64,000 bases of DNA, taken from NCBI RefSeq assembly GCF_010093025.1, contig NZ_CP048114.1, positions 558,001-622,000 of the forward strand. Direction: 5' to 3'. This document shows, one piece after another, positions 25,911 to 35,978 of the stretch (its first letter is position 1; every line of letters begins with the position of its first letter). This stretch comes from Edaphobacter sp. 12200R-103. GTDB lineage: Bacteria; Acidobacteriota; Terriglobia; Terriglobales; Acidobacteriaceae. The translations under genes were made by a program, and so were the position numbers. A model generated the notes under the pieces. It did not search any database. It was not told the DNA's origin and saw only the letters and a list, made by a program, of their open reading frames with translations.

Positions 25911-25995
25911 GGAGTCCCCTTCGGTGTAGATGCGAGATGAGGATAGCATGCGTGGTTTCTCGATCGATGCCGTGGAACTGCGGTAGGCTGAAGGA

Positions 25996-26862
25996 ATGGC
26001 AACGGCGAAGAAGAGAATCGGTGTGCATGTGGGAACCGCAGGCGGAGTCTGGACTGCGGTAGATCGGGCGGTGGCTGCGGGCGCGAATACGTTTCAGATC
26101 TTTTCCTCGAGTCCGCGGATGTGGAAGGCGGCGGCGGTCAAACCCGCGGATGCGGCAAAGATGCAGGAACTGCGGGCGAAGCACGATGTGAATCCGGTGG
26201 CGATCCATGCCAGCTATCTGATCAACCTCTGCAGCCAGACCGACAGTGTGCGGGCGAATTCAACGACGGCGTTTCGTGGTGAGGTGGAGCGAGCACTCGT
26301 GCTGGGAGCGGAGTTTCTGGTGCTGCATCCGGGAAGCTGGAAGGGACTGACGCGCGAGCAGGGCCTGACCTACGCGGCGCAGTCGATCGAAAAGGCGATC
26401 GACGGGATCGACTTTGCGGGAAAAAACTTCAAGATTCTGATTGAGAACACGGCAGGAGCGGAGTTTTCTCTTGGCGGGAAGCTGGAGCAGGTGGCCGAGT
26501 TGGTGGATTGCCTGAAGGCGTGCGCTCCCGTAGCCGTATGCCTGGATACATGCCACGTCCACGTTTCGGGCTACGACATCGTTTCGACAGATGGCTACAT
26601 CGAGACGATGAAGCTGGTGGAATCAACCGTCGGTTTTGACGCCGTGAAGGTATGGCACTGTAACGATGCAAAGGCGGCCATGGGTTCCAAGCTGGACCGG
26701 CATGAGCACATTGGCGAAGGCACGATTGGCGCGGAGGCGTTTCGCCGGTTGCTGCACGATGAACGCTTCAGCCACTGCGCGTTTATCGCGGAGACCCCGG
26801 TGGATGATCCCGGCGATGAAGCGCGAAATGTTGGGGTGCTGAGAACGCTCGCGGCGGGATGA
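25996..26862 (+). CDS. nfo: Deoxyribonuclease IV (AP endonuclease family 2)
   Basis: 288 residues, normal for Nfo. Metal-site segments are all present: IGVHVGTAGGVWTAVDRA, FQIFSSSPRMW, LVLHPGSWKG, ILIENTAGAEFSLGG, VCLDTCHVHVSGYD, WHCNDAKAAMGSKLDRHEHI and FIAETPVDDPGD. The enzyme cuts 5' of abasic sites and removes 3' blocking groups using a trinuclear zinc site. Start ATG 25996 has GAAGGA immediately upstream and a TAGGCT hexamer six bases upstream. The next gene, a DUF120 protein, starts three bases after its stop, so the two are one operon. Confidence 0.95.
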   Translation: MATAKKRIGVHVGTAGGVWTAVDRAVAAGANTFQIFSSSPRMWKAAAVKPADAAKMQELRAKHDVNPVAIHASYLINLCSQTDSVRANSTTAFRGEVERALVLGAEFLVLHPGSWKGLTREQGLTYAAQSIEKAIDGIDFAGKNFKILIENTAGAEFSLGGKLEQVAELVDCLKACAPVAVCLDTCHVHVSGYDIVSTDGYIETMKLVESTVGFDAVKVWHCNDAKAAMGSKLDRHEHIGEGTIGAEAFRRLLHDERFSHCAFIAETPVDDPGDEARNVGVLRTLAAG

Positions 26863-26865
26863 TCG

Positions 26866-27246
26866 ATGGCAACTCTTCGAGGAAAAGTCGTCTCGGGAAT
26901 GGGTAACTTTTCGTTCTGGATCGAAAAGCTGGCAGACCACTATGAGCGGAAGACGAAGATGAGGCTGTTCCCCGGAACATTGAACGTGGAGCTTCCGGAG
27001 CCTTATCGTTTACCCGAGAAGGTCCTCCGGTTAGAGGGTGAGGAGTATGGCGGAACCGTTTCGGTGAATATTGTCCCATGCCGGATGATGGGCCTTCCGG
27101 CGTTCCTTCTGCGTACGGACGCGAACGAGCAGGGACGAGGCCATCATCCAAGAACGATCGTCGAGATTGCGACAGATGTGAAGCTGAGGGATGCGTTTCA
27201 GCTTCGGGACGGCGACATGGTAGAAGTCGAAGTTCCCGACGAGTGA
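26866..27246 (+). CDS. DUF120 protein, homologous to archaeal CTP-dependent riboflavin kinase
   Basis: 126 residues. The phrases line up with archaeal RibK (MJ0056 type): an N-terminal LRGKVVSGMGNFSFWIEKL, the nucleotide/flavin motif LFPGTLNVELPEP at 34-46, and a C-terminal half ending HPRTIVEIATDVKLRDAF and LRDGDMVEVEV. Archaeal members phosphorylate riboflavin to FMN with CTP. Bacteria normally use the unrelated bifunctional RibF, so this copy is unusual; it may be a true kinase or a repurposed cradle-loop barrel. It begins three bases after nfo and is probably co-transcribed. Family call is firm, activity is inferred. Confidence 0.85.
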   Translation: MATLRGKVVSGMGNFSFWIEKLADHYERKTKMRLFPGTLNVELPEPYRLPEKVLRLEGEEYGGTVSVNIVPCRMMGLPAFLLRTDANEQGRGHHPRTIVEIATDVKLRDAFQLRDGDMVEVEVPDE

Positions 27247-27273
27247 TCGATTGCCCTGGCTATGGGCGTGTAG

Positions 27274-27987
27274 CTACGGTTTCTGCGTTGGGCGCAACAA
27301 CACTTCACTGACGAAGGATTGCGGCGCCTGGGTGACGAGCATGGCGACGACGCGAGCTACATCTTCAGGCTGAACCTTCTTTGCCGCGTTTTTGTCGCTG
27401 CGAGAAAAACCGGTGTTGACCGAGCCTGGAGCGACTACGGAGACGCGAATGTTATACGGGCGCAGCTCTTCGGCGACCGAGTAGGTGAGGCCGTTGAGTC
27501 CCCACTTTGAGGCAGAGTAAGCCGCGCCGCTGGGGAGAGGGTTTTTGCCGGCGAGCGAAGAGATGTTGATAATATGGCCGGACTGCGCGGCGATCATCAT
27601 GGGCGCAAGAGCGCGGATCATCAGGTAGGGCCCGCGGAGATTCGTGCCCATCAGGGTATCCCAGTCGGTGGGTGCCATCTCGACAAGTGGCTTGCCGATG
27701 AGGCCAATTCCGGCGTTGTTGACCAGGATGTCGCAGCGGCCGTGCCGGGACTGGATGGTCTTGCCTAATTGTGCGATGGAGGCTTCGTCGAGGAGATCGA
27801 GCGGGGCCGTCTGGGCGGACCCTCCGGCGGCTTCGATCTCATGCCGGACCTGGTCGAGGCGCGCCTTGTCGCGGGCGACGAGGATGACGGTAGCTCCCAT
27901 GGAGGCGAGCTGTTTGCTGATGGCTTCGCCGATGCCGCGTGCGGCCCCGGTAACGACGGCGACTTGTCCTTTGAGTTCTTCGGTCAT
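27274..27987 (-). CDS. Classical SDR oxidoreductase (FabG-like)
   Basis: 237 residues with all classical SDR marks. The cofactor motif is TGAARGIGEAI, then NNAGIG, the catalytic serine in INISSLAGKNPLPSG, and YSASK for the tyrosine/lysine pair (AAYSASKWGLNGL). VARDKARLDQ after the second strand, with an arginine, suggests NADPH preference. It resembles 3-ketoacyl-ACP reductases and general sugar/alcohol dehydrogenases, so the substrate is undetermined. It lies 111 bases after the alditol-oxidase-like gene on the same strand. No strong ribosome site precedes ATG 27987. Confidence 0.92.
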   Translation of the reverse strand: MTEELKGQVAVVTGAARGIGEAISKQLASMGATVILVARDKARLDQVRHEIEAAGGSAQTAPLDLLDEASIAQLGKTIQSRHGRCDILVNNAGIGLIGKPLVEMAPTDWDTLMGTNLRGPYLMIRALAPMMIAAQSGHIINISSLAGKNPLPSGAAYSASKWGLNGLTYSVAEELRPYNIRVSVVAPGSVNTGFSRSDKNAAKKVQPEDVARVVAMLVTQAPQSFVSEVLLRPTQKP

Positions 27988-28098
27988 GGTGGGTTGGATG
28001 CGGAGAGCTGCCGAGGAGAGCGAAAGGGTTGAGCCTCATTCGAATGGCCCCACATCTCGGAATCGAGATGTGGGTACCCGCACCTGTGCGGCGGTGAA

Positions 28099-29445
28099 TT
28101 AGGAATAAAGCTCGGCAGTGACGAGTTGGTTGCGGAACTTGCCCTTGGGGTCGTACTGCTGGACGAGTGCCTTGAAGTCGCCGAGTCTGGGGTAGACCTG
28201 GCTGAAATGTGCACCTTCGTAGAGGGAGAGCTTGGCCCAGTGGGGACGCGGGTTGAAGGGAGCCAGCTTCTGCTGGATGAGTGGGAGGATCTTCTGGACC
28301 TCCGGCCACTCGCGCTTCCAGGTGAAGTGAATAGCGACGGAATCCTGCTTGTAGGCCATGCTGAGCCATAGATCGTCGGCGGCGATGGTGCGCAGCTCGG
28401 TGGTCAGCAGGTGCGGTGTGATGTGATCCTTCAGAGTTTCGACGGCTCGAATCGCCTTGTAGGCGTCCGCACGGGGGACGAAGTACTCAGTTTGCAGTTC
28501 TTCACCGCTGGAGGGAGTAAAGTTCATGCGGAAGTGGGGAAGTCGCTCGTACCATGGGCCGGGCACTCCCATCTGCGGGGTGCAGTTGATGGCGTCCAGT
28601 TCAGGGATGGGGTGGAGGTTTTTTGTGGCGAGTTTGCCGTTGTAGAACATCTGGGGCGTGTCGAGCTTTTCACCCGCAGTGACCTTGCGTTTGAGCCAGA
28701 GTTCGGTGCCGCGGCCCTTCTGCCAGTCGGTAAAGAGGCTGACGCTGTAGCCTGCGCCGAAGATGTCGTCGAAGTGGTGCTCCAGTTCGGCAAAGGGAAG
28801 GTCGGTGTAGACGGTCTGGGCGACCTGGAAGGTAGGTTCGAGGTCGAGCGTCACCTTGGTCATCACGCCGAGCAGGCCGAGATTGACGACCGCTCCGTTG
28901 AATTTGTCGCCGTCTTTATCGCGGGATAGAGTCTGCAGATCTCCATTGGCGTCGACGAACTCGATGGCGGCGACGGAGGAGGACAGATTCCTGTTATGGA
29001 GGCCCGAGCCATGTGTTCCTGTGGCAATAGCGCCGGGAACGGAGATGTGAGGAAGCGAGGCCAGGTTGTGGAGCGCAAAACCCTTGGCATCGATGACGGG
29101 GGCGACATCGCCGTAGCGTACACCGGCGCCCACCGTTACGGTTTTGGCTTTTTCGTCGATGCTGATGTCTTTAAACTTGCCCAGCGATACTTGGGCATGG
29201 ATGCTATCGGCGAGCGCGTTGAAGGAGTGGCGCGTCCCGAGGGGACGGATGCTGCCATTGTCCTTGACGACCTGCTGCAGTTCGGCAACGGTGGCGGGCT
29301 CGAAAAGATTGTCGGTGTGGTAGGTCAGGTTTCCGGACCAGTTGGTTCGATGGGTCATCTTCTTTTGTTCAGCAGCGGAAAAACCGGGTAAAAGGGCAGT
29401 TGCGGCAAAAGCGCCGGAGGTCTTCAGAAATTCTCGCTTATCCAT
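28099..29445 (-). CDS. FAD-binding alditol/xylitol-oxidase-like flavoprotein, exported
   Basis: 448 residues from ATG 29445 (MDKREFLKTSGAFAATALLP), with AAGGGATT upstream. The signal has a lysine-arginine pair instead of two arginines, so it is a weak Tat or lipoprotein-independent Sec signal. The FAD domain of the VAO/PCMH family follows: RPLGTRHSFNALADS, TVGAGVRYGDVAPVID and LASLPHISVPGAIATGTHGSG. The C-terminal alditol-oxidase/gulonolactone-oxidase domain includes WAKLSLYEGAHFSQVYPRL. The HS dipeptide in TRHSFN is where AldO binds FAD covalently. The product would be an aldose or lactone plus H2O2. The SDR gene downstream could act on the same polyol. Confidence 0.9.
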   Translation of the reverse strand: MDKREFLKTSGAFAATALLPGFSAAEQKKMTHRTNWSGNLTYHTDNLFEPATVAELQQVVKDNGSIRPLGTRHSFNALADSIHAQVSLGKFKDISIDEKAKTVTVGAGVRYGDVAPVIDAKGFALHNLASLPHISVPGAIATGTHGSGLHNRNLSSSVAAIEFVDANGDLQTLSRDKDGDKFNGAVVNLGLLGVMTKVTLDLEPTFQVAQTVYTDLPFAELEHHFDDIFGAGYSVSLFTDWQKGRGTELWLKRKVTAGEKLDTPQMFYNGKLATKNLHPIPELDAINCTPQMGVPGPWYERLPHFRMNFTPSSGEELQTEYFVPRADAYKAIRAVETLKDHITPHLLTTELRTIAADDLWLSMAYKQDSVAIHFTWKREWPEVQKILPLIQQKLAPFNPRPHWAKLSLYEGAHFSQVYPRLGDFKALVQQYDPKGKFRNQLVTAELYS

Positions 29446-29541
29446 AATCCCTTGGTGGTCCCTCAAACATTCAATAACAGAACGCGGCCATAGTAACGGC
29501 TGGGCCGCCTGAGAGGGAAGTGCGGGAAGCGCAGAATTCTT

Positions 29542-29547
29542 TACAAT
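29542..29547 (+). promoter_or_regulatory. -10 element close to leuS start
   Basis: TACAAT ends eight bases before ATG 29556, with no ribosome site between. It predicts a transcript starting at or within two bases of the start codon (leaderless). No clear -35. Confidence 0.4.
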
Positions 29548-29555
29548 CAAAGAAT

Positions 29556-32105
29556 ATGCCAGAGATTGAGACCAACGAGACAGAACGACAGGCGCGGTAT
29601 AACCCGGCCGAGATAGAACCGAAGTGGCAGGCGCGGTGGGATGCCGACCCGAAGCTGTATGCGGCTGAAGGGCACGATTCGGGCAAGCCGAAGTTCTACT
29701 GCCTGGAGATGCTGCCGTATCCCAGTGGTCAGCTCCACATGGGACATGTCCGGAACTACTCGATTGGCGATGCTCTGGCGCGCTTCATGTGGATGCGCGG
29801 CCACAATGTGCTGCACCCCATGGGCTGGGACGCCTTCGGCCTGCCGGCGGAGAATGCGGCACTCAAGAACAACACGCCGCCGCGCGAATGGACCCTGAAA
29901 AACATTGCTGCGATGAAGACGCAGATGCGCCGCATGGGGTTGAGCTATGACTGGTCAACCGAAGTGGCGACCTGCCTGCCGGATTACTACCGTTGGAATC
30001 AGTGGTTCTTCTTGAAGATGTATGAGCAGGGACTGGCCTACCGGAAAAAAAGCAAGGTAAACTGGTGCCCCGACTGCCAGACGGTACTGGCAAACGAGCA
30101 GGTGGTCAACGGTCGCTGCTGGCGTCACGAAGACACGATTGTAGAGCAGCGCGACCTCACGCAGTGGTTCCTGCGGATTACAAAATATGCCGACGAACTG
30201 CTGGATGGCCTGGACAAGCTCGACGGCTGGCCCGAGAAGGTGCGCACAATGCAGCGCAACTGGATCGGTCGGAGCGAAGGTGCGCTAGTGGATTTTGCCG
30301 TCGACGGTGACGTGAAAGCGGACTGCGGCAAGATTACGGTATTTACGACCCGCGTGGATACGATCTACGGCGCGACGTCGGTCCAACTGGCTCCTGAGCA
30401 TGCCGTGGCGAAGGCATTTTCCGCGGAAGATGCGAACTTGGCTGCGAAGATCGAAGCGCTGCTTGAAGAACAGAAGAAAGCCCGTGAGAGCGACGATTTT
30501 GGCGCGATCGAAAAGCATGGCGTAAACACTGGACGCTTCGCCATCAATCCCTTCAACGGCGAACGTGTCCCAATCTGGGTAGGCAACTACATCCTGGCCG
30601 ACTACGGTACGGGCGCGATCATGAGCGTACCCGCGCACGATGAGCGAGACTTCGAATTTGCCGCAAAGTACGGCCTGCCGGTACGCCGTGTGATTGCAGC
30701 CGCGGAGGGTGAGCAGCCGGAACTGCCCTTTACCGCTGAAGAGAATGCCGTGCTCGTCAACTCGCGTGAATGGGATGGGCTGAGCTGCGCCGAGGCACAG
30801 CAGAAGATGGCCGCCTTCGCAAAGCAGAACGGTTTTGGCGAAGCGACCGTGACCTATCGGTTGAAGGACTGGGGCGTCAGCCGCCAGCGTTACTGGGGCA
30901 CGCCCATCCCGATGGTGTATTGCGAGAACGGACACGCCGGAGTGGAGCCGGGCGGCGTAGTTGCTCTGCCGCAGAGCGCGTTGCCGGTGCTGCTGCCGGA
31001 GTCGATCGAGATTACCCAGGAGGGCGGATCTCCGCTGGGCAAGGTTCCGGAGTTCTTGAATACAACCTGTCCGGTCTGCAAGGGCCCTGCGAGGCGCGAG
31101 ACCGACACGATGGACACCTTCGTGGACTCAAGCTGGTACTTCTATCGCTACACAGATGCGAAGGATGACGCCGCGCCCTTCGCCAGCGACAAGGCGAACT
31201 ACTGGTTCCCGATCGATCAGTACATCGGTGGAGTGGAACACGCGATTCTGCACCTGATTTACTCGCGCTTCTGGACCAAGGTGATGCGCGACCTGGGCAT
31301 GATCGCAAACGATGAGCCTGCGGAGCGATTGTTCACGCAGGGAATGGTCATCAAGGACGGCGCAAAGATGTCGAAATCAAAGGGCAATGTCGTTTCGCCC
31401 GACGACATGATCGCCCGCTATGGCGCCGATGCGACGCGCATGTATGCGCTGTTCGCCGCACCTCCCGATCGCGACCTGGAGTGGCAGGAGGAGGGCGTTG
31501 CTGGAATCAGCCGCTTCCTGGGACGCGTCTACCGGTTGGCGAACAAGTACACCGAAACGACGCGCCTGGGGCGTATCCCCACTCTGGTCAGTCGCACGCA
31601 GACCGATCAGGCGCTCTTGCGGAAGCTTCATCAAACGATCGCCAAGATTACGCAGGACTTCAGTGGGCGCTGGCACTTCAACACATCCATCGCGGCCATC
31701 ATGTCGCTGGTCAACGAGATCATCGCGGCAGAGGCCGCAATCGACGCCGAACAGGCTTCGCCCGCAGCAGTGGCGGAGATTATGCGCAACCTGATTCTTC
31801 TACTGGCGCCCTTCGCCCCCTTCTTTGCGGCGGAGATGTGGGAGCAGATTGGCGAGCAGGGCATCGTCTTCCGTACGCCTTGGCCGGTTGCCGATGAGGA
31901 GCTCGCCCGCGAAGACGAGATCGAGATTCCAGTGCAGGTGAATGGAAAGCTGGTCAATGTGATCAAGGTATCCACGGACAGCGATCAGGAAGCAATCAAG
32001 GCGGCTGCACTGGCGGACGATAAGGTCAAGGCACGTATTGAAGGAAAGACAGTCGTGAAGGTGATCGTGGTTCCGGGCAAGCTCGTCAATCTCGTGGTGA
32101 AGTAA
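29556..32105 (+). CDS. leuS: Leucyl-tRNA synthetase
   Basis: 849 residues, the bacterial length. The class I signature HIGH is HMGH at 61-64 (MLPYPSGQLHMGHVRNYSIGD-like segment), and KMSKS occurs near residue 604 (DGAKMSKSKGN). The editing (CP1) domain lies between, with VFTTRVDTIYGATS and SVPAHDERDFEFA. The anticodon-binding domain follows KMSKS, and the C-terminal leucine-specific domain ends LVNLVVK. It charges tRNA-Leu and proofreads norvaline and isoleucine. Start chosen at MPEIETNE; twelve in-frame codons upstream lie before the predicted promoter. The stop overlaps the next gene by one base (TAATG). Confidence 0.97.
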   Translation: MPEIETNETERQARYNPAEIEPKWQARWDADPKLYAAEGHDSGKPKFYCLEMLPYPSGQLHMGHVRNYSIGDALARFMWMRGHNVLHPMGWDAFGLPAENAALKNNTPPREWTLKNIAAMKTQMRRMGLSYDWSTEVATCLPDYYRWNQWFFLKMYEQGLAYRKKSKVNWCPDCQTVLANEQVVNGRCWRHEDTIVEQRDLTQWFLRITKYADELLDGLDKLDGWPEKVRTMQRNWIGRSEGALVDFAVDGDVKADCGKITVFTTRVDTIYGATSVQLAPEHAVAKAFSAEDANLAAKIEALLEEQKKARESDDFGAIEKHGVNTGRFAINPFNGERVPIWVGNYILADYGTGAIMSVPAHDERDFEFAAKYGLPVRRVIAAAEGEQPELPFTAEENAVLVNSREWDGLSCAEAQQKMAAFAKQNGFGEATVTYRLKDWGVSRQRYWGTPIPMVYCENGHAGVEPGGVVALPQSALPVLLPESIEITQEGGSPLGKVPEFLNTTCPVCKGPARRETDTMDTFVDSSWYFYRYTDAKDDAAPFASDKANYWFPIDQYIGGVEHAILHLIYSRFWTKVMRDLGMIANDEPAERLFTQGMVIKDGAKMSKSKGNVVSPDDMIARYGADATRMYALFAAPPDRDLEWQEEGVAGISRFLGRVYRLANKYTETTRLGRIPTLVSRTQTDQALLRKLHQTIAKITQDFSGRWHFNTSIAAIMSLVNEIIAAEAAIDAEQASPAAVAEIMRNLILLLAPFAPFFAAEMWEQIGEQGIVFRTPWPVADEELAREDEIEIPVQVNGKLVNVIKVSTDSDQEAIKAAALADDKVKARIEGKTVVKVIVVPGKLVNLVVK

Positions 32106-33055
32106 TGGAGCGGAGACAAGAGGAGATCGTTTCCGCTGCCGATGGTTCCGTCCGTGGTACGCAATCCTTCGTCCGGACCTTGTCGGAGTGCTGGTCGCGG
32201 CCTTCGCTGACTGCGCTTGAAGTGCTGTGGCGATGGGCCTATGGAGTTCCAGCGCTGGCGTTGCTGTGGTATGTCGGCAGGAACATCCTCGCACGGAGCC
32301 AGGTCGATCTGACGTCGTTCGATGCCATGACGGTCACGCGTCCTCTTGATGCCGCCGAGACCTTGACGTCAACAATGTCAGCTTTGTTGCCCGGGATCAT
32401 GCATGCCCTGTGGGTCGTGCCTGTGCTGCTGCTGGCGTGGGTGGGTTGGGCGTCTGTCGGAAGAGCTGTTGTGCTGCGCCGCGCTTACCCTGACCTGCAC
32501 TGGCGCCTTGGAACCACGATGGTGCTGCAGTTTCTGCGCGCAATTTCACTGGCGGGGACCTTTGCGCTGTGGTTTGTCTATCTGCGCTGGGCAGCCGCGA
32601 TGCGGGTTGCAGGCCCGCTTGAGAGAGGTCTGGAACCCGATCTGGTCGGCTACTTCGCTCTGGTCATCGTCGGGACCCTCACTGTCTTCTCCCTTTGGTC
32701 TGTTTTGAGCTGGTTTCTCAGCATCGCGCCCCTGCTGGCCATGCTGCGAGATCTCGGGGTTGCGCAGAGCCTTGCCGCTGCTCTCCACCTGGGCGAGGTC
32801 AGGGGAAAGCTGATTGAGATCAACTTGGTAATGGGAATCGTAAAGATCGCGCTTCTGGTTCTGGCAATGGTTTTTTCGGCCACACCGATGCCGTTTGAGA
32901 GCGTAGCTACCCCAGCGTTTCTGCGTATCTGGTGGACGATCATCGGATTGCTTTATTTTGTCGCGTCCGACTTCTTTCACGTTGCGCGCGCCGTGGCATA
33001 CCTCAAGCTCTGGGGAGCCTACCATTCAGACGAGGACAACTCACAGGAAGCCTGA
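32105..33055 (+). CDS. Integral membrane protein of unknown function
   Basis: 316 residues beginning on the last base of the leuS stop (TAATG). About five to six hydrophobic helices are visible: [98 protein letters not shown] and [35 protein letters not shown] loop separates the first two. I recognise no family. Similar poly-topic proteins occur behind leuS in Acidobacteriota by recollection only. Translational coupling to leuS is clear from the overlap. Confidence 0.82.
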   Translation: MERRQEEIVSAADGSVRGTQSFVRTLSECWSRPSLTALEVLWRWAYGVPALALLWYVGRNILARSQVDLTSFDAMTVTRPLDAAETLTSTMSALLPGIMHALWVVPVLLLAWVGWASVGRAVVLRRAYPDLHWRLGTTMVLQFLRAISLAGTFALWFVYLRWAAAMRVAGPLERGLEPDLVGYFALVIVGTLTVFSLWSVLSWFLSIAPLLAMLRDLGVAQSLAAALHLGEVRGKLIEINLVMGIVKIALLVLAMVFSATPMPFESVATPAFLRIWWTIIGLLYFVASDFFHVARAVAYLKLWGAYHSDEDNSQEA

Positions 33056-33102
33056 TAAAGTGCTGGTTGGAGCACGTTCCGCCCTCAGGTTGCAGGGCCA
33101 TT

Positions 33103-33108
33103 TACACT
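33103..33108 (+). promoter_or_regulatory. -10 element six bases before guaA
   Basis: TACACT lies exactly six bases before GTG 33115, with no ribosome site. This suggests leaderless transcription of guaA; no -35 consensus. Confidence 0.4.
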
Positions 33109-33114
33109 AGGCAT

Positions 33115-34674
33115 GTGGACACCTCAACCATCGTCATCCTGGATTTCGGGTCGCAGTATACCCAGCTGATTGCGCGCCGTATCCGCGAGTTCAATGTGTT
33201 TTCCGTTGTACTGCCTTGCACGGCCTCTCTGGATAAGGTCCGTGCCTTGCATCCGCAGGGAATCATCCTTTCGGGAGGTCCCTGCTCGGTGTACGATGCC
33301 GATGCGCCGGCTGCCGATCCCGCTGTGCTCTCGCTGGGTGTTCCTGTGCTGGGAATCTGCTACGGTCTTCAGTTCATCACCCATCACCTGGGAGGCAAGG
33401 TGGAACCGGCTCCGGCACGAGAGTACGGCCACGCGCAGGTGAACGTCGTCGCCGAGGCGACCCTGTTTCGTGGTCTGCCGCAGACGATGGATGTCTGGAT
33501 GTCGCATGGCGATGAAGCTCGGGCGCTTCCACAGGGCTTTCAGCTGGCGGCGAAGACCTCCAACGCCGTCGCCGGAATTGCCGATGAGGCGCGTCGCATC
33601 TGGGCGGTGCAGTTTCATCCGGAAGTAGCTCACACCCGCCACGGCATGGAGCTGCTGAAGAACTTCTGTATCGAGATCTGTGGAGCGAAGCAGGACTGGA
33701 CGCCAGGGCACTTTATCCAGACGACGGTGGAGAAGATTCGTGCACAGGTGGGCGATGGCCATGCCATCTGCGGTCTGAGCGGCGGTGTGGATTCCTCCGT
33801 AGCCGCTGTGCTGGTTGCGCGCGCTATAGGCGACAGGCTGACCTGCATCTTCGTGAACAACGGCGTTTTGCGCAAGGATGAGTTCGCCAAGGTACAGCGC
33901 ACCATGCGCGAAGGACTTGGGCTGAACGTCGTTGCCGTTGACGCAGGAGAGCGGTTCCTGACTCGCCTTGCGGGGGTGACGGATCCGGAGCAGAAGCGCA
34001 AGATCATCGGCAACGAATTTATCTCCGTCTTCGACGACGAGGCTGCCAAAATCCTGAAGGCCGAGAAGAGCGCGGGGCAGGAGGTGGCCTGGCTGGTGCA
34101 GGGCACGCTCTATCCCGATGTCATCGAGTCATCGAGTGTGCACGGACCATCGCATACGATCAAGAGCCATCACAACGTAGGTGGCCTTCCCGAAGATATG
34201 AAGCTCAAACTGATTGAGCCGCTGCGCGATCTCTTCAAGGACGAAGTCCGCCGCATCGGCCGCGATCTCGGAATGCCGGACGAGATTCTGGAGCGACAGC
34301 CGTTTCCAGGCCCCGGGCTGGCGGTCCGCATCCTGGGCGAGGTGACTGCGGACCGCGTCGCTCTGCTGCAGGAGGCCGATGAGGTCGTCGTTAGTGAGAT
34401 CAAGGCCGCCGGTCTCTATCGCAAGGTCTGGCAGAGCTTTGCGGTTCTGCTGCCCGTCAAGAGCGTTGGCGTGATGGGAGACCAGAGAACCTATGCGTAC
34501 ACCTGTGCCATTCGCGCGGTCGAGAGCGAAGACGGTATGACGGCCGACTGGGCGCCTCTGCCCTATGAGGTGCTCAGGACGATCTCCAGCAGAATTGTCA
34601 GCGAGGTTCACGGAATCAACCGTGTCGTCTACGACATTACGTCCAAGCCGCCGGGAACCATCGAGTGGGAGTAA
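33115..34674 (+). CDS. guaA: GMP synthase (glutamine-hydrolysing)
   Basis: 519 residues from GTG 33115; the first residues read [20 protein letters not shown], the canonical GuaA opening. In the class I amidotransferase domain, C82 is in [10 protein letters not shown] and the His/Glu pair is in [10 protein letters not shown] near 168. The ATP-pyrophosphatase domain has the P-loop LSGGVDSSV. The C-terminal dimerisation domain ends [10 protein letters not shown]. It converts XMP to GMP. An open frame extends far upstream through the preceding gene but without a plausible start. A -10 hexamer sits six bases before the GTG. Confidence 0.97.
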   Translation: MDTSTIVILDFGSQYTQLIARRIREFNVFSVVLPCTASLDKVRALHPQGIILSGGPCSVYDADAPAADPAVLSLGVPVLGICYGLQFITHHLGGKVEPAPAREYGHAQVNVVAEATLFRGLPQTMDVWMSHGDEARALPQGFQLAAKTSNAVAGIADEARRIWAVQFHPEVAHTRHGMELLKNFCIEICGAKQDWTPGHFIQTTVEKIRAQVGDGHAICGLSGGVDSSVAAVLVARAIGDRLTCIFVNNGVLRKDEFAKVQRTMREGLGLNVVAVDAGERFLTRLAGVTDPEQKRKIIGNEFISVFDDEAAKILKAEKSAGQEVAWLVQGTLYPDVIESSSVHGPSHTIKSHHNVGGLPEDMKLKLIEPLRDLFKDEVRRIGRDLGMPDEILERQPFPGPGLAVRILGEVTADRVALLQEADEVVVSEIKAAGLYRKVWQSFAVLLPVKSVGVMGDQRTYAYTCAIRAVESEDGMTADWAPLPYEVLRTISSRIVSEVHGINRVVYDITSKPPGTIEWE

Positions 34675-34688
34675 GAGTTGTGCTGGGC

Positions 34689-35978
34689 TTACGGCTTCAA
34701 CACGGCTGATCTGCGTACCGTCGCCTGCAGAACGATGCGGGTATCCCGCGGAAATGAAACCTGGTGTCCGCTCGCGATCCAGCGGCGATAAATGGATAGC
34801 GTCGTGCCGTATGCGCCGATTCCTGCAGCGATATAACGCGATCCTCCAGTCCAGCCGATGATATTGCCAGCCAGGCCAATTCCATTGGCGCCGACGAAAT
34901 TCTTGCCTCCCTGGAAGTGCGCGTCCTCGTCGAGTGGCCGCGAGGCCAGGATCCCAAGAATAAGCGGAACGACCAGCTTGTCCTGGGGCTTCGGCTTTAC
35001 CTTGCCCTCGGCGTTCATCTGCAGGCCGTCGCCCGCAGCATCCACTCCTGCAAGCGCGGTCTGAATATTCTCTTTCTTCCCCTCAGGCATGACAATCTGT
35101 TTGAAGTCGAATCGTAGCAAGCCGGCGCGACCGAACGATCGCGCCGGCTTGCAGGTGGTGACGGCCCCGATCAGCACCGCCCCCTGTGGAACAGCTATGG
35201 AGTGGTCTGGATTGTAGATGGGTTCGGCCACCGTCGCCTTAATCGGTTCTCCTGCCTTTGCCGTTGCCGAAGAAAGGCTTTGGTCCAGGTAGGCTCGGAT
35301 CAGCCAGCTTCCTGAGCTACTGGAAGTCTCTGTTCCGGAAGCAGAGGCGGTCTTCAGCCGTGGGATGGCGATAGGGGCGGTTGTCTCAACTGTCCACGAT
35401 GTTCCACTTTCGATTCGCTCGGGATGGTAGGGAAGCTGATGATAGAAGAGTTGCAGCAGACGGTCGCCCTTATGGGGAGCAGTGAGCAGATGAAGCTGAT
35501 CATGCACCATCTGCATCCCTGCATCATATTGTTGGCGAAGAAAGCCCCCTTTGCGTGGAGGAGGAGCCACGAGTTGGTAAACAGGCGCGCCGTCACTCGT
35601 CGCATTGACTGAGAATTCGAGCGTGGTGCCGTTGCTCAAAGTAAGACTGGTAAATCGCACCACAGGAGTGTGAAAGGGCGTGAAATCGCCATTTAGGCGC
35701 GCGTTGTTCCGACGGGGCCGATTGGGTAGCAGGTCCGTCACCGTTCCATCAATCTCGGTCTTCGCCGGCAGAATCATGATTCCGTTTACAAATACGGGAT
35801 AGCGCAGATAGCCCTGAACAGGTTCATGGAGGCGCATCGGAAGATGCGTGTTGATACCAACCACGACCGGCGTTCCTGAGGGAATCGTTGTGGTGGGTAT
35901 CTGGCATCGGCAGGTCGACCCGAGAAAAAGACCAGTGAAGAGAAGTCCGGCTAGAGAGTGATAGTAAAAACCCGGCAT
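34689..35978 (-). CDS. Exported protein of unknown function
   Basis: 429 residues from ATG 35978 (MPGFYYHSLAGLLFTGLFLG, a signal peptide ending near STCRCQ). A GTG seven codons upstream is an alternative. The mature part repeats phrases about threshold values: IPSGTPVVVGINTHLPMRL, VFVNGIMILPAKTEIDGTV, VPQGAVLIGAVTTCKPARSF and FPRDTRIVLQATV. These read like the IPxGTxVxG beta modules found in TrbI/VirB10-like and type IV secretion core proteins. A glycine-rich GANGIGLAGNIIGWTGGS segment near 375 could be a membrane hairpin. Similarity to TrbI is weak and no secretion genes lie nearby. Reads towards guaA, 14 bases from its stop. Confidence 0.75.
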   Translation of the reverse strand: MPGFYYHSLAGLLFTGLFLGSTCRCQIPTTTIPSGTPVVVGINTHLPMRLHEPVQGYLRYPVFVNGIMILPAKTEIDGTVTDLLPNRPRRNNARLNGDFTPFHTPVVRFTSLTLSNGTTLEFSVNATSDGAPVYQLVAPPPRKGGFLRQQYDAGMQMVHDQLHLLTAPHKGDRLLQLFYHQLPYHPERIESGTSWTVETTAPIAIPRLKTASASGTETSSSSGSWLIRAYLDQSLSSATAKAGEPIKATVAEPIYNPDHSIAVPQGAVLIGAVTTCKPARSFGRAGLLRFDFKQIVMPEGKKENIQTALAGVDAAGDGLQMNAEGKVKPKPQDKLVVPLILGILASRPLDEDAHFQGGKNFVGANGIGLAGNIIGWTGGSRYIAAGIGAYGTTLSIYRRWIASGHQVSFPRDTRIVLQATVRRSAVLKP

